Of a stretch of DNA of 38,872 nucleotides, positions 31,921 through 38,872 are shown piece by piece. A model generated the notes under the pieces. That model was given only the letters and a program-made list of their open reading frames with translations, ran no database searches and was not told the origin of the DNA. The position numbers were made by a program, and so were the translations under genes. Numbering within the stretch: position 1 is the first letter of the stretch; each line of letters begins with the position of its first letter. Origin of the DNA: DRTC01 sp964521025 (GTDB taxonomy: Bacteria > Cloacimonadota > Cloacimonadia > Cloacimonadales > TCS61); contig CAZFPK010000029.1 of the NCBI GenBank assembly GCA_964521025.1, positions 1 to 38,872 of the forward strand, given 5' to 3'.

Positions 31921-33243
31921 TTATTCAGCTTCGGGAGCATTATCGTAATAATAATCCAAACCGAGATGGGTGATCATTTCCTCACCCATGATATAGCGGA
32001 GAGTATTCTTCAACTTTGCTAATTGCACGAAAAGATTGTGTTCAGGATACAGTTCGGGGAGATGCATCGGGCTTTTAAAGTAGAAAGATAACCATTCCTG
32101 GATACCGGAAAATCCGACTCTTTTTGCCAGATCGAGGAAAAGGATCAGATCCAGTACGATTGGCGCAGCGAGGATACTGTCTTTACAGAGAAAATCGATC
32201 TTGATCTGCATATTGTATCCCAGCCAGCCGAAGATATCGATGTTGTCCCAGCCTTCTTTGTTATCTCCGCGCGGAGGATAATAATTGATACGAACTTTAT
32301 GGTAAAGGTCATTATAAAGTTCAGGATTTTTTTCCGGTTGCAGAATTGAATCGAGAACACCGAGTTTACTCACTTCTTTGGTTTTGAATGATTCCGGATC
32401 ATCCAGGACTTCTCCATCCCGATTTCCTAAAATATTGGTGGAAAACCAGCCGTTAATTCCCAGAACTCTGGCGCGAATTCCGGGCGCGATAATAGTTTTC
32501 ATCAAAGTCTGACCGGTTTTGAAATCTTTTCCGGCGATGGGAACATTATTCTGCTTTGCCAGTTCCCGGATAGCAGGAATATCGACGGTTAAGTTCGGTG
32601 CACCATTGGCAAAAGGAATTCCTTTTTTCAGAGCAGCATACGCATAGATCATACTCGGCGTAATTGCTTCATCGTTTTCCAATAAACCTTTTTCAAAAGC
32701 TTCTAAATTTTGGTGAACTGCCTGTTGTTCGATATAAATCTCGGTAGAAGCACACCAGATCATGACAACATCGGTTAATTCGTTTTGTTTTTTGAAATCA
32801 TCGATGTCATCCATCAGCATTTCCGCCAGTTCCAGTTTATTGTCTGCTTTTTTGATGTGCGTTCCATCCAGTTTTTTCACATATTTTTTATCAAAAACCG
32901 CTTTCATAGGTTTGATAGTTTGGAGTTCGTCTTTCACAATCTCGATATGTTCATTTGATAAAACCTGCGCATTTCTTGCAGAATCATAAGCGGAATCTTT
33001 GAAAATATCCCAACCGGAAATAATTAGGTCTTCGATATTAGCCAGCGGTAAAAAATCTTTGAGTAGCGGTGATCTATCTTCAGTTCGTTTTCCCAAACGG
33101 ATCGTTCCCATCTGCGTTAAACTGCCGATCGGTTTGGCATATCCCTTTTTGATCAATTCGATGCCGGCGATAAATGTCGTTCCGATTGCTCCTAAACCAG
33201 GGATCAATACTCCTAATTTCTTCGATTTTTCTTTGATCTTCAT
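31921..33243 (-). CDS. ino1: Inositol-3-phosphate synthase
   Basis: A 440-residue enzyme converting glucose-6-phosphate to 1L-myo-inositol-1(3)-phosphate with NAD. The N-terminal GVLIPGLGAIGTT is the NAD-binding loop. IWCASTEIY, FANGAPNLTVDIPA, AGKDFKTGQT and NGWFSTNILGN are the typical myo-inositol phosphate synthase blocks, with the catalytic lysines in the AGKDFKTGQT and KIDFLCKDS parts. GAAGGT precedes the ATG. The cytidylyltransferase follows on the same strand but is separated by a spacer full of repeats. The product may feed inositol lipids or inositol-based solutes, in line with that neighbour. Confidence 0.93.
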   Translation of the reverse strand: MKIKEKSKKLGVLIPGLGAIGTTFIAGIELIKKGYAKPIGSLTQMGTIRLGKRTEDRSPLLKDFLPLANIEDLIISGWDIFKDSAYDSARNAQVLSNEHIEIVKDELQTIKPMKAVFDKKYVKKLDGTHIKKADNKLELAEMLMDDIDDFKKQNELTDVVMIWCASTEIYIEQQAVHQNLEAFEKGLLENDEAITPSMIYAYAALKKGIPFANGAPNLTVDIPAIRELAKQNNVPIAGKDFKTGQTLMKTIIAPGIRARVLGINGWFSTNILGNRDGEVLDDPESFKTKEVSKLGVLDSILQPEKNPELYNDLYHKVRINYYPPRGDNKEGWDNIDIFGWLGYNMQIKIDFLCKDSILAAPIVLDLILFLDLAKRVGFSGIQEWLSFYFKSPMHLPELYPEHNLFVQLAKLKNTLRYIMGEEMITHLGLDYYYDNAPEAE

Positions 33244-33317
33244 TTACTTACCTTCTTTTTTTGATTTGAAACAAAAATTTCAGGAGTGATTTGTTAGTCA
33301 AATGGTTTTATTACTTT

Positions 33318-33369
33318 ACTTTCCGAAACTTCTATCAGAGGATTTCTAATTAATAAGATGCGGAAAGTT
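33318..33369. repeat. Dispersed 52-bp palindromic repeat, family 3, copy B
   Basis: Ungapped match to copy A at 31804-31855, with outer stem ACTTTCCG/CGGAAAGT. It contains ATTTCTAATTAATAAG (33342-33357), also at 9003-9018. Confidence 0.7.
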
Positions 33370-33412
33370 TGATCTAAAAAGCTGGAAAAAGTTTATAAGT
33401 ATTTTTTTCTAA

Positions 33413-33625
33413 AATCATTCTCAACTTCTTGGTTTGTTCAACAAAAATTTTGTAAAAGAAGATAAAGTTGATCGCAAAATAGGAAGAAAAATTTATACTG
33501 CTTATGAACAACGCAGGAAAAGTGATTATGATGTTTTGGAAAAGTTTACTTTTGATGATGCTCAAATAGGATATGAAAATATGATCGAAGTCATTGAAGC
33601 GGTTAATGGACTTCTAAAAAAATAA
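33413..33625 (+). pseudogene. C-terminal fragment of a HEPN-domain protein
   Basis: About 70 residues with FNKNFVKEDKVDRKIGRKI, then YEQRRKSDYDVLEKF and an acidic helix ending in AVNGLLKK. This matches the C-terminus of small HEPN proteins, where the RxxxxDY region follows the last helices. An in-frame stop lies at 33410-33412 and the N-terminal two thirds, with any nucleotidyltransferase partner, are missing. It is the only plus-strand remnant in this minus-strand region. Read as a broken toxin-antitoxin-like module. Confidence 0.55.
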
Positions 33626-33707
33626 TCGAGAAATTAATAAAAATAAATTTTAGGTTTTTACTTTAAAAGTTCATCTCGACAGCTGCTGGATTATCCAGTT
33701 AAATATA

Positions 33708-33762
33708 AACCGTTGAAAAAGTTAAGTGAAAGAATTCCTCCGGTAGAAACCGTTTTCAAGGT
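33708..33762 (+). repeat. Solo REP-like hairpin (hairpin B family), plus orientation
   Basis: AACCGTTGAAAAAGTT pairs imperfectly with AAACCGTTTTCAAGGT. It aligns with the reverse complement of 30827-30881 and with hairpin B of the RAYT units. It ends one base before the glycerophosphotransferase stop codon. Confidence 0.7.
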
Positions 33763-33763
33763 G

Positions 33764-34870
33764 TCAGGGCACATTCTCATGTCCGCTTTCATCATACAAC
33801 TCTTCCATCTTCTGCACTAATCTTTCCGTTGCTTTTCCATCTAATTTGTAAAAGTATCTTTCCCGATATTCAGCTGCTTTTGTTATCATCTCTTTAGTCT
33901 GATTAATGCTCTGTTTTATCGCATCTTTGATCTGTTTACCGGAATTTATATGGACGAAAGCACCTTTCAGGAATTCCCGATTATCGATTTCCAAAAGCGC
34001 TTCGCCATTGGAATGAACCAGATCGTCGCAGGGAAGATCGAAAATAATACCGTGTTTTTGGATAGCGAGAAAATCGAAAACTGTGCTGGATGCTTCGCTC
34101 ATAACCGTGTCTGCCAGCGCGTAATACGGAACGATATTCAGTTCGGAAAACGGCAACAGAACAGCATGCGGATATTTCTTCACTCTCTTTTCATAGATTC
34201 GATGTTGGCGGTGTGGAGCATATTTTCCCATCCAACTATACGGATGCAGTTTGATGATCAGGTTATAATCTCCGGTCTGCTCGAAAATATCATCTTTCAC
34301 TTCATACAAACAGGTCGGTTTGTAGGTGGGAGCAAATAATATCGTTTTTTTATTTGGATCGAGATTCCATTTTTTCACTAAATTATTATTATCGAATTTT
34401 CCTTGAAAATAAAAATCCAGTTTGGGAAGCCCGATCAGAAAAACTTCATTTTTTTCCAGAGATGGTGAATTTTTTAGCGAATCAACTCGATGCTGACCTT
34501 CCACGAAGATCAGATATTTATCGTTGGGAACTCTCGCCAGATTCCGGTAAAGAATATTCTTGATGCCGGTTCCGTGATTGAGGAAGATGAGTAAGGTCTT
34601 ACCGTAATCTCCTGAATTCCGTAAAGTATCGCCGGAAATTACAATATCGAATCCTTTGGTCTCTTTGGTGAAGCGATATCCGTGTTTTTTCCATTCATCG
34701 ATGATCTTATTGCGATACGGAATATCGAAAATAAAATACCTTTTCTTTTCCATATCGAGAGAGAACCAGATGTCGTATTTCTCATCTTTCATTAAATATT
34801 CGATGACCGGATCGAATGCTGCTTTATGATAGGCATAGCCGATGCGGAAAAGAAGTTTTATTTTTTTCAT
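33764..34870 (-). CDS. CDP-glycerol glycerophosphotransferase-like (TagF/TagB family) protein
   Basis: A 368-residue cytosolic or membrane-associated transferase of the TagF/TagB superfamily. NHGTGIKNILYRN, ILFAPTYKPT, IIKLHPYSW and the DTVMSEASSTVFDFL segment match the conserved blocks that bind CDP-glycerol and build polyol-phosphate polymers or decorate glycans. In a Gram-negative-type cell it probably adds glycerol phosphate or a similar group to a surface polysaccharide. The ATG overlaps the GT2 stop by four bases (ATGA). Last gene of the polysaccharide operon; a REP-like hairpin follows immediately. Confidence 0.82.
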   Translation of the reverse strand: MKKIKLLFRIGYAYHKAAFDPVIEYLMKDEKYDIWFSLDMEKKRYFIFDIPYRNKIIDEWKKHGYRFTKETKGFDIVISGDTLRNSGDYGKTLLIFLNHGTGIKNILYRNLARVPNDKYLIFVEGQHRVDSLKNSPSLEKNEVFLIGLPKLDFYFQGKFDNNNLVKKWNLDPNKKTILFAPTYKPTCLYEVKDDIFEQTGDYNLIIKLHPYSWMGKYAPHRQHRIYEKRVKKYPHAVLLPFSELNIVPYYALADTVMSEASSTVFDFLAIQKHGIIFDLPCDDLVHSNGEALLEIDNREFLKGAFVHINSGKQIKDAIKQSINQTKEMITKAAEYRERYFYKLDGKATERLVQKMEELYDESGHENVP

Positions 34871-35634
34871 TTATTTTGCAGTTCAAATAATTTGTAATAT
34901 TTCATAAAAACAGAGATCGAAGCGATCGAGCATAAAATCAAACCTCGCATTCCATCCAAAAAACCAAGTTTGAAAAAAAAGTGAATGAGAAATTTGAAAA
35001 ATGGTCTGAAAATGAAATAAAAAATATTAGCTCTTTCCCCTTTTTGGAACATATCTTCTGCCTGCCAGTTTGCATACCGGAACATTTTCAACCAATGCTG
35101 TTTAAAATTTCTTATTGGAATATGTATGATAAAAGCATTTTTGTTTTTTAACCGCGAACGGTTCTTGATATCGAGTGTGGAATGAACACTCCGCAAGGTA
35201 TATTCTTTATAAGATTCTTTTCGTACCAATCTCATTCCCTGGTAGCCGAGATAACGATCATGATGCTGGATCTTCCCGAAAAATTCTGTTTTCAGATAAA
35301 CCAGGTAACCTTCAAAAGGAATTTCGTCCATTTCCAGGATTTTCTCGATCTCAATCTGAAGTTCCGGTGTGCATCTTTCGTCAGAATCAATGATCAGAAC
35401 CCAGTCGTGGGCAACTTGCGGCATTCCCCAGGTGCGTTGTGCTCCCGAATTTTCATACTCGTGCTGCACGATCTTCACTTTGGGAAACTTTTTACAGATA
35501 TCGACTGTTCTATCCTTGCTGTAAGCATCGACAATAAAGATTTCATCGACCCACGAGATAGATTTCAGGCAATCTTCGATGATATCTTCCACATCCTGCA
35601 CCGGAATGAAAGCGGAAATTTTATGTTTTCGCAT
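34867..35634 (-). CDS. Glycosyltransferase family 2 (WaaE/KdtX-like)
   Basis: A 255-residue GT-A enzyme. The N-terminal SAFIPVQDVEDIIEDCLKS nucleotide-sugar pocket, VDAYSKDRTVD and the metal-binding LIIDSDERC motif are clear. A hydrophobic C-terminal stretch (about residues 205-245) may anchor it to the membrane. The closest resemblance is to lipopolysaccharide core beta-1,4-glucosyltransferase-type WaaE/KdtX proteins. The start overlaps the preceding gene by 14 bases, so the two are coupled. Confidence 0.88.
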   Translation of the reverse strand: MRKHKISAFIPVQDVEDIIEDCLKSISWVDEIFIVDAYSKDRTVDICKKFPKVKIVQHEYENSGAQRTWGMPQVAHDWVLIIDSDERCTPELQIEIEKILEMDEIPFEGYLVYLKTEFFGKIQHHDRYLGYQGMRLVRKESYKEYTLRSVHSTLDIKNRSRLKNKNAFIIHIPIRNFKQHWLKMFRYANWQAEDMFQKGERANIFYFIFRPFFKFLIHFFFKLGFLDGMRGLILCSIASISVFMKYYKLFELQNK

Positions 35635-36727
35635 GAAAATTCTCCAGAGTTCGTTGATAAAAATCGATCATTTTTTGAATTTGATTTTCCATTGTAAATG
35701 AATATCTATTTTGTAATATAATTTCAACAACCTGAGTATATTTCTCTTTTGAGATATTCAAGTAGTCATCATATTGTTCCAGAACAAAACCGAAGTCATA
35801 GGTTAGTGTGAAATTTTTAACTTCATCGAGACAATCTTGAGAAAGGATCGGAATTCCTGCACAAATGTAATCGGAAGTTTTATTTCCGAAAGCAAACTTA
35901 ATATGAGGAAGTTTCGGAGCAATATTATTATTGAAAACAGTAATCCCGAAATCATATTGAGAAATTTCCCGGATCAACTTCCGGTAGGGTAATTTTTCAT
36001 GTAGAAATAAATTAGGAATGCGCTCATATTTAAGGTATTTTTTTTTTTTTGAAGGATAAATATGAATGATGAATCCTTTTTCGGAGATATTCTTCAAAAC
36101 TTCGATTATATTTCTATGATCAGATTTATGCTCGGAGATTCTGCCGATGTAAACGAGATGTATTTCCCCGTTCTGTTTGGAAAGTTTAGGTAAAAATTCA
36201 GCAGGATTTAATGTATTTGTTTCTGAAAAATAATTACCAAAAGAGATAGAATTTTCTGTTAAATGATAATATTTCCCAACTTCATTTCTGTAAGATTCAG
36301 TGATATAAATCGTTCCATCTGCTTGTTCATTACAGATTTTTTCATATTTTTTTGCTTTAGGTGTAAGACGATGTTTAAAAGACATAAAGTCGTGCTGATC
36401 ATAAATTACTGGGACAGGTAGGTTTGCTTTTATCAGTTTCGCTCCTAGACTATCCGGTTGATTATGGAAATGAATTAGTTCAATTTTTTTTGAAGTTATA
36501 ATTTTCTTTATGGTTTTTGTTTCTTTAAACCTGTTTCTAGGTAATTTTGTAAGAGACTCAAAGATATTATTCCCGAATCCATAAACTTCATCCGGAGTTT
36601 TGTCTTTATGAGTCAGGTGGATTTTCAAGCCTTTTTCTTTGAGTGCGGAAGATATTTTTATGTTGCGAATGCAGGGCGATGAATCCTGAACCATGAGGAT
36701 GTTCTTAATCGAAAAATTCTTTTTCAT
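35621..36727 (-). CDS. Glycosyltransferase, GT-B fold (GT4-like)
   Basis: A 368-residue protein. IHFHNQP and YDQHDFMS are at the usual N-domain positions. LVYIGRISEHK is the start of the C-domain donor site, and the glycine-containing YICAGIPILS loop matches GT4-like enzymes. No signal peptide. The ATG at 36727 was chosen over the upstream TTG at 36739 because it is a standard codon with a purine-rich GGAAAAAAAT upstream. It overlaps the previous gene by 23 bases. The acceptor is unknown; the neighbourhood is surface polysaccharide synthesis. Confidence 0.75.
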   Translation of the reverse strand: MKKNFSIKNILMVQDSSPCIRNIKISSALKEKGLKIHLTHKDKTPDEVYGFGNNIFESLTKLPRNRFKETKTIKKIITSKKIELIHFHNQPDSLGAKLIKANLPVPVIYDQHDFMSFKHRLTPKAKKYEKICNEQADGTIYITESYRNEVGKYYHLTENSISFGNYFSETNTLNPAEFLPKLSKQNGEIHLVYIGRISEHKSDHRNIIEVLKNISEKGFIIHIYPSKKKKYLKYERIPNLFLHEKLPYRKLIREISQYDFGITVFNNNIAPKLPHIKFAFGNKTSDYICAGIPILSQDCLDEVKNFTLTYDFGFVLEQYDDYLNISKEKYTQVVEIILQNRYSFTMENQIQKMIDFYQRTLENFHAKT

Positions 36728-37712
36728 ATTTTTTTCCAATAATATCAGATCTGAAGTTTTTTATTACATATTCTCTATTCTTTTCAGTGGCAATTCTTTT
36801 TTCTTTCAAAGGAAGACTGCTCCATTGAATTATCGCGTCGATCATTTCTCTTTCCGAATCATAACCCCATTTTCCCCAGAAATCTTTAATAAATGGATTT
36901 TTCCAAGCATTATAAAATCCCTGCAAACCACATAAGAGTCCTTCTGCAAATGAATAATGAAAGCTTTCCAATTTGCTGAAGCTAATGATTATATCTTGCT
37001 GTAAAAGAAAATCTGAAATGTTTTTTCTATCATTAATCAAGTTTCGTTCAGGAGTACTCCGCGTTATTGTAACAAATTTTTCCAAACTCAAGACTTCTAT
37101 TTTTGTTTCAATTTCGTGCAAATAGTTTGATTCTGTTTCATTTTGAGGATGTCGTGCAAGAATATTCAGTTTATATTTTTTATCTTTTTTGATCAATTTC
37201 GAGAAGAAAGTAAGAAGTTCGAGATATCCTTTTACTTGATTAAATGAAATGCTGAATGCACAGATATTTTTCCTGTTTTGAGGTGGATTATATTCCAGAT
37301 CATCGATAAATACCGCATTCGGTATGGTTATGGTCTCAACAGAATTGTTTACTCTTTGCTTAAATAATTTCTCAAAATCTTGATTAACAAAGATCAATTT
37401 ATTAATGTTTTTCCATCTGATTTTTTCCATATACAAAGTTTCGATCTCATACCGATGTAATCTTACAAAAACCTTTTTTTGCTTCCATTTTTTTTTTGAA
37501 ACAAGGTGAGCAAACTTGTGAGCCCATTCGACCCAAATGACATTTCCTCTAATTTGTCTATGCGAGTAATCTCTTTTATGCTCGGGATAAAGATATTGAA
37601 TTGAATATTTTTTTTTTAATTCTCTTAATATCTGTTGAGCAAAATAATCCTTATCTCTCCGACAAATAAAAGTTATGTCATAAAGAGGTTTTTTATTCAA
37701 AAAAGTCATCAT
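36705..37712 (-). CDS. Glycosyltransferase-like protein, GT-B fold
   Basis: A 335-residue protein. The N-terminal half has WVEWAHKFAHLVSKKKW and FVRLHRYEIET, and the C-terminal half has the donor-site-like FSISFNQVKGYLELL and a SFHYSFAEGLLCGLQG loop that matches the ExxxxG region of GT4 enzymes (ESFHYSFAEGL). It is probably a glycosyltransferase, but sequence similarity is weaker than for its neighbours. High A/T content and the same-strand arrangement put it in the same operon. 77 bases separate it from the pyruvyl transferase gene. Confidence 0.7.
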   Translation of the reverse strand: MMTFLNKKPLYDITFICRRDKDYFAQQILRELKKKYSIQYLYPEHKRDYSHRQIRGNVIWVEWAHKFAHLVSKKKWKQKKVFVRLHRYEIETLYMEKIRWKNINKLIFVNQDFEKLFKQRVNNSVETITIPNAVFIDDLEYNPPQNRKNICAFSISFNQVKGYLELLTFFSKLIKKDKKYKLNILARHPQNETESNYLHEIETKIEVLSLEKFVTITRSTPERNLINDRKNISDFLLQQDIIISFSKLESFHYSFAEGLLCGLQGFYNAWKNPFIKDFWGKWGYDSEREMIDAIIQWSSLPLKEKRIATEKNREYVIKNFRSDIIGKKYEKEFFD

Positions 37713-37789
37713 TTGTATTTGATATTTACTTTAAACAATGTGTTTTTCTAACAGATGGATTGACAAAAATTATGATTAAAAAATCCTGT

Positions 37790-38692
37790 TTAAGATTTTT
37801 GTTTTTGTTCATCGATATATTGATTCACAATCTTCCCGAATTCTCTGATTTTGTCTCGATCAATGGAAATTTTGATTTTTTTCCAGGAATTTGATTCGAT
37901 AGCATTCTTAACATCGGATATGCTGTTATAACATAATCCTCCTCCGTACATTTTATTAAATTCTCGAATTTTACCATCCTTGGCATAAGCAATATATGGT
38001 ATGTCCAGGGAATTTGCTATTATACAACCATGCAGTCTGGTTGATATGACTAATTTTGCGTTCAAGTATTTATTAATGATATCGTGTATGGTTTCTCTGG
38101 AGGAAAATATGTTTGAAGTATATTCGTCACAAAAACGCATGATCTTTTTCATTTCTTTTTTAGTAGCAAGTCTATCATGATGAGCATATAAAATTTTGTC
38201 ATAATTACTTTTTGTAAGTACTGCTGAAATTAACCGGTCCTGCTCCAGAGTTGCATCTAAACCGATCGCTGTCGGACAAAAACTCACATGTCCTGCTAAG
38301 TTATAGATTTCATTTGTTTTTTCGTCTCTAACATTTGACAAAACGATATTCTTTTTCATTGATTCAAGTATCTTTGGTTCTACAAACGAGACATCTCTGC
38401 CTTTCATCCAGGATGTGCTCTTATCCATCCAGCAAGTTCCGAGTCCCCAGAGGATTACCGGTATATTTTGCTTCGCTAACCAGAGCCAAAAATCCTCAAA
38501 ACATTTATGTAGTAAACCGGCTCCTCCAACAAGTAATAGATCATAATCATTAATATTTATGGAATTATAATCCGACCAGTGAACTGTTTTTGCTGGTTTT
38601 TGTTTTAGCATTTTGATTATACCCATATAAGGAGTATAATTTCCAATATTCTGACCTTTACTGACAAAACAAATGATCTTAAATTTATCCAT
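37790..38692 (-). CDS. Polysaccharide pyruvyl transferase family protein
   Basis: A 300-residue protein. The VISTRLHGCIIANSLDIPYIAY segment (about 215-235) is the hallmark of the WcaK/CsaB family. LLLVGGAGLLHKCFEDFWLWL and ILWGLGTCW fit the N-terminal region. The family adds pyruvate ketals to exopolysaccharide or cell-wall glycans. It starts at ATG 38692 behind GGATGGAA. First fully contained gene of the operon, which then reads through three glycosyltransferases to the glycerophosphotransferase-like gene. Confidence 0.85.
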   Translation of the reverse strand: MDKFKIICFVSKGQNIGNYTPYMGIIKMLKQKPAKTVHWSDYNSININDYDLLLVGGAGLLHKCFEDFWLWLAKQNIPVILWGLGTCWMDKSTSWMKGRDVSFVEPKILESMKKNIVLSNVRDEKTNEIYNLAGHVSFCPTAIGLDATLEQDRLISAVLTKSNYDKILYAHHDRLATKKEMKKIMRFCDEYTSNIFSSRETIHDIINKYLNAKLVISTRLHGCIIANSLDIPYIAYAKDGKIREFNKMYGGGLCYNSISDVKNAIESNSWKKIKISIDRDKIREFGKIVNQYIDEQKQKS

Positions 38693-38872
38693 TATTCCAT
38701 CCTGAGCTGCATATCATGAAGTTTTTTTTATCTTTCACTCGTTTCCAGAATTGCTCGATTATGATCCGTGCTTGGGATTAGTTGTTACTTGATCGTTAAG
38801 GCTATTTTCATAACCTATTACAATCTCCATTCCAACTCCGGTATTTTTACATCTTCCTGCAGCAGCAGATGT
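38693..38872. other. Window edge; possible end of another minus-strand gene
   Basis: On the minus strand two frames are open from the window edge. One ends at 38818-38820 (LLLQEDVKIPELEWRL), another near 38765. Neither could be identified. It probably belongs to the end of the next polysaccharide-operon gene, which lies outside the window. Confidence 0.25.

Noticed and set aside
35175..35697. Plus-strand frames opposite the glycosyltransferase genes
   Set aside because: They are antisense shadows of overlapping minus-strand genes with clear motifs.

Overview
The window is AT-rich bacterial chromosome from an anaerobe. My best guess is a Candidatus Cloacimonadota (WWE1)-type organism. The reasons are the extracellular beta-helix protein ending in an NFPNPF...YNIKGQKV sorting-type tail, the ferredoxin/NAD(P) redox genes, frequent TTG starts, and intergenic regions filled with short palindromic repeats. 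No rRNA, tRNA or CRISPR was found. One run of exactly 100 N (24144-24243) is a scaffold gap lying inside a tandem repeat.

Layout. 0.1-2.4 kb: a secreted repeat protein and an Rrf2-type Fe-S regulator with its own palindrome. 2.5-3.5 kb: a REP-associated tyrosine transposase (RAYT) with one double-hairpin repeat unit upstream and three downstream. 3.6-8.8 kb: succinate dehydrogenase/fumarate reductase A and B without a membrane anchor, a flavodiiron protein, then three tandem ferritin-like genes, which together look like an oxygen/peroxide defence block. 9.0-10.5 kb: an NqrF-like 2Fe-2S flavin reductase and an unrecognised partner. 10.8-11.4 kb: an IS remnant (IS1634-like). 11.7-17.9 kb: three subunits matching the Stn (Sporomusa-type Nfn) electron-bifurcating transhydrogenase, NuoE-like, NuoF-like and a NuoG/GltD fusion. 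A four-helix-bundle (S23/IVS-type) gene bounded by inverted repeats sits between the first two subunits. 18.0-20.5 kb: thioredoxin on the minus strand and a two-gene type II restriction-modification system (N4-cytosine-type methylase plus MjaI-like nuclease). 20.6-24.1 kb: a cysteine desulfurase-selenophosphate synthetase fusion and a REC-PAS-GGDEF diguanylate cyclase. 24.3-27.1 kb: RNase Z, an SRPBCC protein, an exported probable beta-barrel and a DUF3267-type membrane zincin.

27.4-38.9 kb is almost entirely minus strand. It holds a decayed HhH-GPD glycosylase behind an HNH endonuclease, then amidohydrolase and Maf genes, then a sugar/inositol-phosphate nucleotidyltransferase and inositol-3-phosphate synthase (an inositol phosphate module), then a surface-polysaccharide operon (pyruvyl transferase, two GT-B glycosyltransferases, a GT2 and a CDP-glycerol glycerophosphotransferase-like enzyme). 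The spacers at 30.8-33.8 kb are made largely of three families of palindromic repeats. One family matches the hairpins flanking the RAYT 30 kb away, which suggests genome-wide spread of its REP partner.
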